64,000 nucleotides of DNA from BPIH01 sp042408535 (GCA_042408535.1 JBHORA010000027.1:1-64000); one strand, 5' to 3'; shown: positions 35,252-43,678, counted from the stretch's first letter. Notes: generated by a model not told the origin, from the letters alone. Numbers and translations: made by a program.

Positions 35252-36061
35252 ATGCCACCGACGAAGCTCCACATCCTCCACCACGGGGCGATGGGTTGTG
35301 ACCTAACCTGGCTCCTCCTGAAGCCGGGCCGCAACATCACCGACCGGTACCACATGAACCAGACGGTCGAGTGGGTCGACTGTCCGATCCACACCGTCCT
35401 CATCGAGCACCCCGACGGGCTCATCCTCTGGGACACGGGAGCGCCGCGGAACTGGGAAACCCACTGGGCTCCGACGGGGCTCCAGAACTTCTTTCCGTAC
35501 GACCGCCTGACCGAAGAGCAGTACTTCGACGCCCGGCTCGCCCAGCTGAAGCTCAAGCCCGAGGACATCAAGACCGTCGTCCTCAGCCACCTCCACTTCG
35601 ACCACGCCGGGAACCTCCAGCTCTTCCGATCGACGGGAGCCCGGATCCTCGTCCAGGCGGCCGAGAAGGAGGGCGCCCTCGGCTTCGAGGGCCCCTTCAA
35701 GGGTGCCCACATCAAGGCAGACTACGATGGCGTCCCCTTCGAGACGGTCGAGGGCGACACCGAAATCGCCGATGGGGTCACAGTCCTCTTCACCCCCGGG
35801 CACACCTGGGGCACGATGTCGTTGCGGGTGGACCTGAAGAACAGCGGGACGATGATCTTCACCTCCGACGCCATCTACATGCGCGATTCCTACGGGCCGC
35901 CACCGGTGGGTGCGGCCATCGTCTGGGACAGCCAGGCCTGGCTGCGGAGCGTCGAGAAGATCCGCTCCCTCGCCGAGCGAACGAACGCGACCGTCGTCTT
36001 CGGTCACGACGCCCAGCAGATTCACGAGCTCCGGCGGGCGCCGGAGGCCTCCTACGACTGA
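35252..36061 (+). CDS. MBL-fold lactonase-like hydrolase (AttM/BlcC-AiiA group)
   Basis: 269-residue metallo-beta-lactamase-fold enzyme. The dinuclear zinc motif is SHLHFDHAG near residue 112, with further ligands in FTPGHTWGTMSL, TSDAIYM and FGHDAQQ. This pattern is that of N-acyl-homoserine-lactone and gamma-butyrolactone lactonases. Because the next gene is a gamma-hydroxybutyrate-type dehydrogenase homologue, hydrolysis of gamma-butyrolactone or a similar lactone is the preferred guess over quorum quenching. Confidence 0.8.
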   Translation: MPPTKLHILHHGAMGCDLTWLLLKPGRNITDRYHMNQTVEWVDCPIHTVLIEHPDGLILWDTGAPRNWETHWAPTGLQNFFPYDRLTEEQYFDARLAQLKLKPEDIKTVVLSHLHFDHAGNLQLFRSTGARILVQAAEKEGALGFEGPFKGAHIKADYDGVPFETVEGDTEIADGVTVLFTPGHTWGTMSLRVDLKNSGTMIFTSDAIYMRDSYGPPPVGAAIVWDSQAWLRSVEKIRSLAERTNATVVFGHDAQQIHELRRAPEASYD

Positions 36062-36073
36062 GTCGGTCGAGCC

Positions 36074-37351
36074 ATGCCAGAGTTCAGCCATCCCAACGAG
36101 ACGGTCTTCACCTGGGCCGCCCCGCCGATCAAGTTCGGGCTCGGGGCGACGAACGAGATCGGCTACGACTTGGCGGCCCTCGGAGTCCACCGGGCCGCGA
36201 TCGTGACCGATCCGGGCGTCGCGGCGACGGGCCTGCCCGGCCGGGTTGCCGACCTCATCGCCGCGGCCGACATCGAGGCGGAGGTCTTCGACGGCGTCCA
36301 CGTCGAGCCGACCGACGCCTCGATCAACGAGGCCGCGGCCTGGGCCCGGGCCCGCACCTTCGACGGCTTCGTCGCCGTCGGTGGTGGCTCGAGCATCGAT
36401 ACGGCAAAGGCGATGAACCTCTTCGCTACGAACGAGGGCGAGGTCATCGACTACCTGAACAAGCCGATCGGCAACGCCCTGGCCCCGAAGAACCCGTTGC
36501 GGCCCCTCGTCGCCGTCCCGACGACCGCCGGGACGGGGAGCGAGAGCACCGCCGTCTGCGTTCTCGACGTCCTCGGCCTGAAGGTCAAGACGGGGATCAG
36601 CCACCCGCGTCTACGACCGGCGATGGCCATCGTCGATCCCTTGAATACGGTGAGTGTACCGCCGATGGTGACCGTCGCCGCTGGAATGGACATTCTCTGT
36701 CACGCCCTGGAGTCGTACACTGCCCGCCCCTTCGACGCCCGTCCTCGCTATCCGTCCCCGGCCCAGCGGGTCGCCTACAACGGGGCGAACCCGATCAGCG
36801 ACCTCTGGTCGGCCCACGCCCTCGAGCTCCTCGGGAGATACTTCCGGCGGGCGGTCCACTCGCCGTACGATCTCGAGGCGCGGGAGGGCATGATGCGGGC
36901 TGCCATGTACGCTGGGATCGGGTTCGGGAACGCCGGGGTCCACATCCCCCACGCCTGTGCCTATCCGATCGCCGGGATGGTCCGCGACTACCGGCCGGCC
37001 GACTATCCGCAGGAGGAGCCGATCGTTCCCCACGGCCTCTCCGTCGTCCTCACGGCGCCGGCGGCCTTCCGCTTCACGTACCCGGCGCAGCCGGAACGAC
37101 ATCTCGAAGCCGCCCGCCTTCTGGGGGGCGATCCGAGCCTCGGGGTCGAGGCCCTCCCCCGGGCGATCATCTCCCTCTGCCAGGACGTCGGGATCCCGAA
37201 CGGCCTGGCCGCCATCGGCTACGGCCCGGCCGACATCGACGGCCTCGTCGACGGGGCCCTGAAGCAGCAGCGCCTCCTGACCGTCGCCCCGCGCGACGTC
37301 GACGGCGAGGCGCTGGCGGCGATCTTCCGGGCCTCGATGACGAACTGGTAG
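36074..37351 (+). CDS. Iron-dependent alcohol dehydrogenase; hydroxyacid-oxoacid transhydrogenase (HOT/ADHFE1) homologue
   Basis: 425-residue group III dehydrogenase. NAD motif VGGGSSIDTAKA and substrate/metal segments PTTAGTGSE, AGMDILCHALESYT, GIGFGNAGVHIPHACAYPI and VPHGLSVVL are intact. The stretch from ANPISDLWSAHAL to the histidine-rich GVH segment resembles mitochondrial HOT, from memory of that family. HOT oxidises gamma-hydroxybutyrate to succinic semialdehyde while reducing 2-oxoglutarate to D-2-hydroxyglutarate. It starts 12 bases after the lactonase. Simple NAD-linked GHB dehydrogenase activity is the alternative. Confidence 0.85.
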   Translation: MPEFSHPNETVFTWAAPPIKFGLGATNEIGYDLAALGVHRAAIVTDPGVAATGLPGRVADLIAAADIEAEVFDGVHVEPTDASINEAAAWARARTFDGFVAVGGGSSIDTAKAMNLFATNEGEVIDYLNKPIGNALAPKNPLRPLVAVPTTAGTGSESTAVCVLDVLGLKVKTGISHPRLRPAMAIVDPLNTVSVPPMVTVAAGMDILCHALESYTARPFDARPRYPSPAQRVAYNGANPISDLWSAHALELLGRYFRRAVHSPYDLEAREGMMRAAMYAGIGFGNAGVHIPHACAYPIAGMVRDYRPADYPQEEPIVPHGLSVVLTAPAAFRFTYPAQPERHLEAARLLGGDPSLGVEALPRAIISLCQDVGIPNGLAAIGYGPADIDGLVDGALKQQRLLTVAPRDVDGEALAAIFRASMTNW

Positions 37352-37355
37352 GGCG

Positions 37356-37790
37356 ATGCCCCTCTACGAGTATCGCTGTCGGTGTGGAGGGCGGTTCGAC
37401 CGCTTCGAGCCGCTCTCCGCAGCGGCAGGACCGGTCGAGTGCCCCACCTGCGGGGAGACCGCGGCGCGGCGGGTCCCGAGTCCCTACGCCCGGCTCGGGC
37501 TCGCCGACCCGGGTCCCGACCGGTCCGCCTGGCCAAAAACCTGGGAAGCGGTGGGTCACGGCGATCGGGAGACGATCGCCCGCTGGCAGCGGCTCGTCGA
37601 GCGCCGCCTCGAGCTCGAACGGCGCCACCCGGAGCTCGCCCCGCCGCCGCCTGAGCCGGTGGCGTCGCACGAGCACGCCCATCGGCCCGGGTCGCTGCCC
37701 GTGCCCCCGCAATCAACCGTGGCGAAGGCAGCGGGTTCCGAGCCCCCCGTCGACTCGTCCCGCCGCGGCCGACCGGAGCGCGGAGGGTGA
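37356..37790 (+). CDS. FmdB-family zinc-ribbon protein
   Basis: 144 residues. The N-terminal FmdB zinc ribbon (MPLYEYRCRCGGRFDRFE, then CPTCGETAARRVPSP) holds two CxC/CxxC pairs. The remainder is charged and Pro-rich, with no recognisable domain. FmdB proteins are often next to amidase or dehydrogenase genes and are presumed regulators. It sits 4 bases after the dehydrogenase and overlaps the next gene by GTGA. Confidence 0.85.
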   Translation: MPLYEYRCRCGGRFDRFEPLSAAAGPVECPTCGETAARRVPSPYARLGLADPGPDRSAWPKTWEAVGHGDRETIARWQRLVERRLELERRHPELAPPPPEPVASHEHAHRPGSLPVPPQSTVAKAAGSEPPVDSSRRGRPERGG

Positions 37791-39454
37791 CCGCCGCGCC
37801 GCCGGGCGGCCTGGCGCCGGACGCCGTCGCGGCCCTCCGGGCGATCGTCGGCGACCGGCTCCTGACGTCGCCCGTCGACCTCGTGACGTACAGCTACGAC
37901 GGGACCTTCCTCGAAGGCCGCCCGGCGGCGGCCGTTCTCGCCAGAACGACCGAGGAGGTGGCGGCCGTCGTGCGGGTCTGCGCCGCCCACGGGATCCCGA
38001 TCATCGCCCGGGGTTCCGGGACGAGCCTGACGGGCGGTCCCGTCCCCGCTTCAGCGGCCGCCCTCGTCCTCGATCTCGCCGCCATGAACCGCATCCTCGA
38101 GATCGACCCGGTGGACATGACGGCGACCGTCGAGGCCGGCGTCGTGACGGCGACCCTCGGCCAGGAAGCCGCCCGCCACGGCCTCTTCTACCCGCCCGAC
38201 CCGGCCTCTCTCTCTGTCTCGACGATCGGCGGCAATCTCGCTTGCAACGCCGGCGGTCCGAGCGGCCTCAAGTACGGCGTCACCCGGGACTACGTCCTCG
38301 CCCTCGAGGTCGTCCTCGCCGACGGCCGGATCGTCTGGCTCGGCTCGCGGGCCATGAAGAACAGCTCCGGCTACGCGCTCCACCACCTCTTCGTCGGCAG
38401 CGAGGGGACCCTCGGGATCATCACCCGGGCTGTCCTCAAGCTCCTGCCGCGACCGGCCGTCGAGCGGACGCTCCTCGTCGGCTTCGCCTCCCTCGAGGCC
38501 GCGGCCGCCCTCGTGACCCGCGTCCTCCGGTCCGGCGTCCTGCCGGCCGCCATCGAGCTCGTCGACCGGGTCTGCCTCGACGCCGTCGATGCGTACCGGC
38601 CGCTCGGTCTGCCGGCGGACCTCGACGCCGTCCTCCTCTTCCGCCACGATGGCTCGGCTGCCTCGACGCTGGCCGAGGTCGAGCGGGTGGCGGCGATCGC
38701 TCGCGAGGCCGGCGCCGTCCTCGTGCGGGTGGCCGCCGACGAGACCGAGGCGGACGAGCTCTGGCTCGCCCGCCGGGCCGTCTCGCCCGCCCTCGCTCGG
38801 CTCCGGCCGAACAAGCTCGGCGAGGACGTCGCCGTGCCGCGGGGGGCGATCGTCGAGATGGTCCGCCGGATCCGCGAGATTTCGGAGCGCCATCGCCTCC
38901 CGATCGCGACCTTCGGCCACATCAGCGACGGCAACCTCCACCCGAACATCCTCTTCGACGGCACCGACCCCGACGAGCGGACCCGGATGCTTGCCGCAGC
39001 GAGGGACATCTTCCTCGCCGCCCTCGACCTTTGCGGGGTCCTTTCGGGCGAGCATGGGATCGGGGTCCTGAAAAAGGAGTTCCTGCCCCTCGCCGTCGAC
39101 TCGACCGCCTTCGAGCTCATGCGGGCACTCAAGGGTCTTCTCGACCCGCGAGGGATCCTGAACCCGGGCAAGGTCCTCCCCGACGGGGCGGGCCTTGTCC
39201 GGCCGCCGGAACGTCCGATCGAGGCGCTCGGGCTGCCCCGCTCGCCGTTCGGGCCGGGAACGGGAGCTGCCCTGGGAACGGGAGCTGCCCTGGGAACGGG
39301 AGCCACTGGTGCAGGCCCGGGAGACATGGGCCCGAGAGCGAGCGGTGTCGGCTCGGAGGGAGTGCCGCCCGCTCGTGGCGTGGCCGGCGACGACCAGGGT
39401 GACCGTGATAGCGCCGCGACGGTCGCTGCCGCCGAACCGGACCCGCATCCGTGA
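37787..39454 (+). CDS. FAD-linked oxidase, GlcD/D-2-hydroxyglutarate dehydrogenase type
   Basis: 555-residue flavoenzyme with a PCMH FAD domain (IARGSGTSLTGGPVP near residue 70; GGNLACNAGGPSGLKYGVTRDYV near residue 148) and a C-terminal oxidase domain with FGHISDGNLHPN (metal-binding His) and GEHGIGVLKKEFL. These oxidise D-lactate, glycolate or D-2-hydroxyglutarate. It starts at GTG 37787 within the zinc-ribbon stop. The C-terminal ~85 residues are a Gly/Ala/Pro tail with short repeats, not part of the fold. It is paired with the Fe-S gene that follows. Confidence 0.88.
   Translation: MTAAPPGGLAPDAVAALRAIVGDRLLTSPVDLVTYSYDGTFLEGRPAAAVLARTTEEVAAVVRVCAAHGIPIIARGSGTSLTGGPVPASAAALVLDLAAMNRILEIDPVDMTATVEAGVVTATLGQEAARHGLFYPPDPASLSVSTIGGNLACNAGGPSGLKYGVTRDYVLALEVVLADGRIVWLGSRAMKNSSGYALHHLFVGSEGTLGIITRAVLKLLPRPAVERTLLVGFASLEAAAALVTRVLRSGVLPAAIELVDRVCLDAVDAYRPLGLPADLDAVLLFRHDGSAASTLAEVERVAAIAREAGAVLVRVAADETEADELWLARRAVSPALARLRPNKLGEDVAVPRGAIVEMVRRIREISERHRLPIATFGHISDGNLHPNILFDGTDPDERTRMLAAARDIFLAALDLCGVLSGEHGIGVLKKEFLPLAVDSTAFELMRALKGLLDPRGILNPGKVLPDGAGLVRPPERPIEALGLPRSPFGPGTGAALGTGAALGTGATGAGPGDMGPRASGVGSEGVPPARGVAGDDQGDRDSAATVAAAEPDPHP
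39256..39303 (+). repeat. 18-bp repeat, two full and one partial copy, inside the oxidase tail
   Basis: GGGAACGGGAGCTGCCCT is repeated at 39256 and 39274, then partially to 39303. It encodes GTGAAL-GTGAAL-GTGA in the low-complexity C-terminal tail. Confidence 0.85.
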
Positions 39455-40860
39455 TCGCCCCTCCGCCGCCCGCCGACCCGCTCGCCGGGTTCGACCGACC
39501 GCGGGGGCCCCTCGCCGACCTCTTCGACCACCTCGCCGGCGCCGACGCCTGCATCCGCTGCGGCGCCTGCCTCGCCGCCTGCCCGACCTACGCGGCGACC
39601 CTCCTCGAGCGGGAGTCGCCTCGAGGGCGCGTCCAGCTCGTCCGGGCGGCCGCCGGGGGCCGGCTCGCCCTCGACGACGACTTCCTCCGCCAGATGTACG
39701 ACTGCCTCGACTGCCGGGCCTGCGAGCCGGTCTGCCCGGTCGGGGTCCCCATTGGGACGATCGTCCTCGAGGGCCGAGCGGTGGCGCAGCGGCCCGACAA
39801 CCCCGACCGGCGAGAGGGCCGGCTCTCCCGGGCAGCTCGCCGCCTCCTCCAGCGGGCGATCTTCGGGCGACCGCGCCGGATGGAGTGGCCCCTCGTCCTC
39901 CTCCGATGGTGCTACCAGCGGACCGGCCTCCAGCGCCTCCTCCGGGCGAGCCGACTCCTCCGACTCTTCGGCTCCCTCGGTCGCCTCGAGGCGTGGCTCC
40001 CGGAGCTGCCGGACCGGCCCTGGCGGTGGCGCTATCCCGACGGCGGCGTCCACCTCGAGCCTGCCGGCCGACGGCGCCTCCGGGCCGCCTACTTCCTCGG
40101 CTGCTTCATGAACGCCGTCTTCGCCGATGCCGCCCAGGCGACGGTCGAGGTCCTCCGCCGGAACGGGGTCGAGGTCATCACCCCGGGGGACCTCGTCTGC
40201 TGTGGGGCGCCCCAGATCGACCTCGGCGAGGTCGAGATCGCCCGGGACTTCGCCCGCCGGAACATCGCCCTCCTCGAGGCAACCGAGGCCGAGGTCGTCT
40301 TCGCCGACTGCGCCGCCTGTTCAGGGATGCTGAAGGAGTACGCCGACCTCCTCGCCGATGATCCCGAGTGGGCCGACCGGGCCCGGGCGATCGCGGCGAA
40401 GGCCCGCGACTTCAGCGAGCTCGCCCTGCAGCTCCTCCCCGACGGGCCGCCTCTCGGGCGGGTCGAGCGGGCGGTGACGTACCACGAGCCCTGCCACCTC
40501 GCCCACGCCCAGCGGGTCACGGCCGCGCCGAGGGCGGTCCTTCGCGCGATCCCTGGCCTCGAGCTCCGGGAGATGGCCGGTGCCGACGTCTGCTGCGGGT
40601 CGGCGGGCGTCTACGCTTTCCGGCGCTGGGACGAGTCGCTCGCTCTCCTCTCGACGAAGGTCGCCAACGCGGCGGCGACCGAAGCCGAGATCGTCGTCAC
40701 GGCGAACCCGGGCTGCCTCGGCCAGCTCGAGATGGGTCTCCGCCGATCGGGGGGTCGACCGCGGGTCCGCCATCTGTCGCAGGTCCTCCTCGAAGCCTAC
40801 GAGGCGGCCGAGGCGGGAGACGGGGCCAGGGGAGAGCGGCCGTCCCCGGTCGCGGGGTGA
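39451..40860 (+). CDS. GlcF-type iron-sulfur oxidoreductase subunit
   Basis: 469-residue partner of the flavoprotein. Two 4Fe-4S motifs (CIRCGACLAACP and CLDCRACEPVCP) near residues 31 and 86 are followed by two cysteine-rich CCG-type domains (VCCGAPQID, FADCAACSG, YHEPCHLAHAQ, VCCGSAGVYAF). It would pass electrons from the hydroxyacid dehydrogenase to quinone. It starts with GTG in a GTGA overlap. Confidence 0.9.
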   Translation: MIAPPPPADPLAGFDRPRGPLADLFDHLAGADACIRCGACLAACPTYAATLLERESPRGRVQLVRAAAGGRLALDDDFLRQMYDCLDCRACEPVCPVGVPIGTIVLEGRAVAQRPDNPDRREGRLSRAARRLLQRAIFGRPRRMEWPLVLLRWCYQRTGLQRLLRASRLLRLFGSLGRLEAWLPELPDRPWRWRYPDGGVHLEPAGRRRLRAAYFLGCFMNAVFADAAQATVEVLRRNGVEVITPGDLVCCGAPQIDLGEVEIARDFARRNIALLEATEAEVVFADCAACSGMLKEYADLLADDPEWADRARAIAAKARDFSELALQLLPDGPPLGRVERAVTYHEPCHLAHAQRVTAAPRAVLRAIPGLELREMAGADVCCGSAGVYAFRRWDESLALLSTKVANAAATEAEIVVTANPGCLGQLEMGLRRSGGRPRVRHLSQVLLEAYEAAEAGDGARGERPSPVAG

Positions 40861-40885
40861 GGTGTCGCCCGCCCGACCGGCCCCG

Positions 40886-41431
40886 TCAGCGGCCGGCTGC
40901 GGCCCGGGCCCGGTGCTCGGCGAAGCAGGCGACGGTCTCGCGGAGGAAGGCTGGGATGTCGTCGACGACGCGGCCCCAGACGATCGTCCCGTCGCGGAAG
41001 GCTGGCTCGTCGACCCAGGTCGCCCCCGCGTTCTCCAGATCGTCCTTGATGCCGAGGGAGCCCGTCGCCCGGCCGCCAGCGACGATCCGAGCCGAGATGG
41101 CGACGAGGCCGCCGTGACAGATGATCGCGATCGGCTTGCCGGCCGCATGGACGGCGGCGACGAGGTCGGTGACCGCCCGGTAGCGGCGGAGCTTGTCGGG
41201 CGCCCAGCCGCCGGGGACGACGAGGGCATCGACCTCGTCGGCTCGGACCTCGGCAACGGGGAGCTCCACCGGAACGACGAGGCCGTTCTTGCCGCGGACC
41301 GTGCCGGGCGCGAGGCCAGCCGTCCGAACGACGGCTCCTTCCTCCCGGAGGCGCATGACCGTCACCCAGTACTCGAGGTCCTCGACCCCATCGGCAGCGA
41401 GGACGAGGACCCGCATTCCGTCGAGGCGCAT
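40886..41431 (-). CDS. DJ-1/PfpI superfamily protein
   Basis: 181 residues. Nucleophile elbow IAIICHGGLVAIS near residue 104, nearby acid in DGVEDLEYW and VVPGGWAPDKLRR match the PfpI/YhbO group (deglycase or stress chaperone claims; historically intracellular protease). ATG 41431 is preceded by GGGAG at 7 bases. It stands alone on the minus strand, divergent from the protease. Confidence 0.88.
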   Translation of the reverse strand: MRLDGMRVLVLAADGVEDLEYWVTVMRLREEGAVVRTAGLAPGTVRGKNGLVVPVELPVAEVRADEVDALVVPGGWAPDKLRRYRAVTDLVAAVHAAGKPIAIICHGGLVAISARIVAGGRATGSLGIKDDLENAGATWVDEPAFRDGTIVWGRVVDDIPAFLRETVACFAEHRARAAAGR

Positions 41432-41593
41432 GCTCGTCTCCCTGTCTCCTTCGAGTTCTCGCTCGGGCGCCGCGGCGATTCGCGAGCGGCGGGGGCCCGG
41501 CCTGCCGGTCCTCGGCCGAGGCGAGCCAATTGACGGCGCCCTCGCCATGGAGTATGAAGGCCGCAAGCAGTTCCGCAAGGGGAGGGAGGTCGA

Positions 41594-42577
41594 ATGTCCC
41601 GCCGGCTCGTTCCGTCCGTCGCACTCCTCTCTGCCCTCCTCGTCGTCGTCGTCGCCGCCCCCTCGGCGGCCGTCGATCGAGGTTGGGCGGCCCATCTTCG
41701 AACCATCGCCCATTGGACTCCGGAGCGCCTCCGGACCGCCGTCCCACGGGACGTCGTCGTGGCACCGGGCCGGGCCTTCGTGCCGGCCAGGAAGCCGGGC
41801 GGCCAGGGAGGCGGCGGGACCGTCACCGGCGCCTCCTGGACGAAGACGGACACGACCGTCTACCACGCCACCGGGCGGGTCTACTTCGAGCTCGGATCGA
41901 GCGCCTACGTCTGCTCGGGTGCGGTCGTTCGGGATTCGCGGAGCGGCGAGTCCCTCGTCCTCACCGCTGCCCACTGCGCCTACGACGAGACGAACCGAAC
42001 CTTCGCCACGAACTGGCTCTTCATCCCCGAGTTCGACAGCAGTCCGACGTACACCTGCTCGGCGACGACGTACGGCTGCTGGACGGCGATGGCTCTCGTC
42101 GTCCACGACGGCTTCGGCTCGGCGGGCAGCTTCAACACCCAGGCGACCCTCCACGACTACGCCATCGCCGTCGTCGGCCCGGGCGGCAAGAACGGTGGCC
42201 AGCTCGACGCCACCGTCGGCGACTTCCCGATCCGTTTCTCGGCCGTCGCCGACGGGACGCAGACGTACGCCTTCGGCTATCCGGCGGCCGGCAAGTACAA
42301 CGGCCGCGACCTCGTCTACTGCGCGGGCCCGGTCGGCTCCGACCCGTACAACGGGAACCTGACGTACGCCCTCGCCTGCAACATGACCGGCGGCTCGTCC
42401 GGTGGCCCCTGGTTCACGGACTTCGACCCGACGACCGGGACGGGGACGCTCACCTCGGTGAACTCGTACACGTACCGCTCGGTGAAGAACGTCATGCACG
42501 GACCGAAGTTCGACGCGGATACCCAAGCGGTCTACGACGCCGCGAACACGGCGACGACGAACACGATCGTCCCGTAG
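41594..42577 (+). CDS. Secreted trypsin-like serine protease
   Basis: 327 residues. Signal peptide (SVALLSALLVVVVAAPSAAV) and a ~60-residue pro-region precede a chymotrypsin-fold domain. Catalytic His in VLTAAHCAYD, Asp in LHDYAIAVV and Ser in NMTGGSSGGPW are all present. Extra cysteines (YVCSGA, YTCSATTYGCW, LVYCAG, LACNM) suggest disulfides. Related to Streptogrisin/V8-like exported proteases. It has a very strong AGGGGAGGGAGG ribosome site. Confidence 0.88.
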   Translation: MSRRLVPSVALLSALLVVVVAAPSAAVDRGWAAHLRTIAHWTPERLRTAVPRDVVVAPGRAFVPARKPGGQGGGGTVTGASWTKTDTTVYHATGRVYFELGSSAYVCSGAVVRDSRSGESLVLTAAHCAYDETNRTFATNWLFIPEFDSSPTYTCSATTYGCWTAMALVVHDGFGSAGSFNTQATLHDYAIAVVGPGGKNGGQLDATVGDFPIRFSAVADGTQTYAFGYPAAGKYNGRDLVYCAGPVGSDPYNGNLTYALACNMTGGSSGGPWFTDFDPTTGTGTLTSVNSYTYRSVKNVMHGPKFDADTQAVYDAANTATTNTIVP

Positions 42578-42724
42578 GGTCTTCGCTCGCGGTCGGGGCG
42601 AGCCGAGCCAGCGGGACAAACGGGAGGGCCGAGGCGGGACGCGTCGTCGGGCGGCTGAGGGGCGTCGGCGGAGGCGACGACGGGGCGACCTCGTCAGCCG
42701 CGGCCGCCCGCGGACGACTTCGGG

Positions 42725-42730
42725 TATCAT
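42725..42730 (+). promoter_or_regulatory. -10 element (TATCAT) ahead of the riboswitch
   Basis: TATCAT stands out of GC-rich sequence and would start transcription about 42737, immediately before the aptamer. No good -35 is visible in the upstream GGACGACTT-type sequence. The 42578-42724 stretch holds nothing else recognisable. Confidence 0.55.
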
Positions 42731-42736
42731 CGATCC

Positions 42737-42830
42737 GTCGGCGATGAGGCTCGCCGGTTCGGGAGCTTGACGGTTCCCGGCGATCCGCGGTGTGGCCGCT
42801 GACAGCCTCTACGCACGGTGAGCGTAGGAG
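42737..42830 (+). promoter_or_regulatory. Candidate fluoride (crcB-type) riboswitch with translational expression platform
   Basis: First hairpin GGCGATGAGGCTCGCC (42740-42755) and the distal GCTGACAGCCTCTAC (42798-42812) match the two conserved blocks of crcB aptamers. Loop GAGGCT (42746-42751) pairs with AGCCTC (42804-42809) as the aptamer pseudoknot; compared with the Thermotoga form, as remembered, a C-G pair is U-A here, a compensatory change. Stem GCGG-TGTGG-CCGC (42787-42799) is the second helix. Downstream, CTACGC (42809-42814) can pair with GCGTAG (42822-42827). That would mask the AGGAG site and use the aptamer's CTAC, so ligand binding would free translation. Odd: the joining region is about 30 bases with an extra CGGGA/TCCCG stem and lacks the usual A-rich bases; UGAUG reads UGACA. 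Confidence 0.6.
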
Positions 42831-42838
42831 ATGTCACG

Positions 42839-43189
42839 ATGGCCGCCGACGCGATCGATCGACTGACAGCCGCCTCGATCCGATCATCCTCCGTCCCTTC
42901 CCAGCGTGGGGCCCGTCGCCGGGCGCGCTCCAGTCTTCGCCGTCCTCCACGGCCGCCTTCGGGGCGCCCCGCTTCGATGCTGCGGCCGGCTTCGGCGCCA
43001 TCGGCTCCGGCATCGCCCGCTGAGCGGGACCGCCGCCTCGACATCGCCGCCCGGGCCCTCGTGCGCACGATCCGTGCCTGCCCGGCCCCCGGTGTCCCGC
43101 CGCTCCGGAGGCGAGACTGGCTTGCCATCTCGGCCGTCGTCGCTGTGCCGGCGGCCATCCTCTTCGTGGCGAGCCTCGCTGGTCGGTGA
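42839..43189 (+). CDS. Small protein with C-terminal membrane helix, under the riboswitch
   Basis: 116 residues from ATG 42839, which has AGGAG 8 bases upstream. The first half is Arg/Ser/Pro-rich. A short amphipathic segment (ERDRRLDIAARALVRTIRAC) precedes one C-terminal helix (WLAISAVVAVPAAILFVASL), a tail-anchored layout. It is not a FluC/CrcB channel (four helices) or CLC antiporter. Codon third-position bias in about 42870-43020 fits a different frame better, so a frameshift pair or a partly wrong reading is possible. It ends 6 bases before the zinc-ribbon gene. Confidence 0.45.
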   Translation: MAADAIDRLTAASIRSSSVPSQRGARRRARSSLRRPPRPPSGRPASMLRPASAPSAPASPAERDRRLDIAARALVRTIRACPAPGVPPLRRRDWLAISAVVAVPAAILFVASLAGR

Positions 43190-43195
43190 AGGACG

Positions 43196-43678
43196 ATGGG
43201 CGAAGTTACGCGTTACTGTCCCGCCTGCTACGCGCCGAACCCGGCGAGGGAGGGCTCGTGTCTGCGCTGCGGCGCGACGCTCGTTTCGGAGGAGGCCATC
43301 GACGAGCGCCTCGTCTGGGCCCTCCGCCACCCGGACACCCAGGTCGCCATGCTCGCCGCCGAGCTCCTGGCGGCCCGGGGCGCCCGTCGGGCGGTGCCGG
43401 CCCTGCTCCGCATGACCGAGGAGCGGGAGCCGTACCGGGCCGCGGCCGCGGCCCGGGCCCTCGGGGCCTTCGTCGACGAGCCGAGGGTCGCCCTCGCCCT
43501 CCGGCGCCTGGCGGACGGTCCGTCGTTCCTCGTTCGGGAAGCGGCAGGGGCCGCCCTCGCTCGAGGCTCGGAGCCCGGAAGCGTCGACGCTGGGCAGGAA
43601 GGGGCCCCAACGAGGGCCGAGGTGGCGGGACCCGGCCTTGTCGCCGACCGCAGAGAGCGATCCGGGTCTGGGCGATGA
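43196..43678 (+). CDS. Zinc-ribbon plus HEAT-like repeat protein
   Basis: 160 residues. N-terminal zinc ribbon YCPACYAPNP then SCLRCGATL (two CxxC pairs) is followed by three helical HEAT/PBS-lyase-like repeats (RHPDTQVAMLAAELLAARG, REPYRAAAAARALGAFVD, GPSFLVREAAGAALARG) and a disordered tail. Likely a protein- or nucleic-acid-binding adaptor. It overlaps the first MutS-like gene by ATGA, so the products are probably made in fixed ratio. Confidence 0.75.
   Translation: MGEVTRYCPACYAPNPAREGSCLRCGATLVSEEAIDERLVWALRHPDTQVAMLAAELLAARGARRAVPALLRMTEEREPYRAAAAARALGAFVDEPRVALALRRLADGPSFLVREAAGAALARGSEPGSVDAGQEGAPTRAEVAGPGLVADRRERSGSGR

Noticed and set aside
35252..36061. Quorum-quenching AHL lactonase as the main role
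   Set aside because: The fold allows it, but the operon context favours a metabolic lactone; no luxI/luxR genes are nearby.
35371..39402. A plus-strand open frame of about 1340 codons across the lactonase to oxidase region
   Set aside because: It is out of frame with four well-defined enzymes and encodes low-complexity Arg/Pro sequence.
42740..42830. Other riboswitch classes (cobalamin, SAM, c-di-GMP, M-box)
   Set aside because: None of their conserved blocks was seen; only the crcB pattern fits both halves and the pseudoknot.
42790..43023. Separate small gene in another frame overlapping the riboswitch
   Set aside because: Its GTG start lies inside the aptamer without a ribosome site; only the codon bias of its second half is notable.
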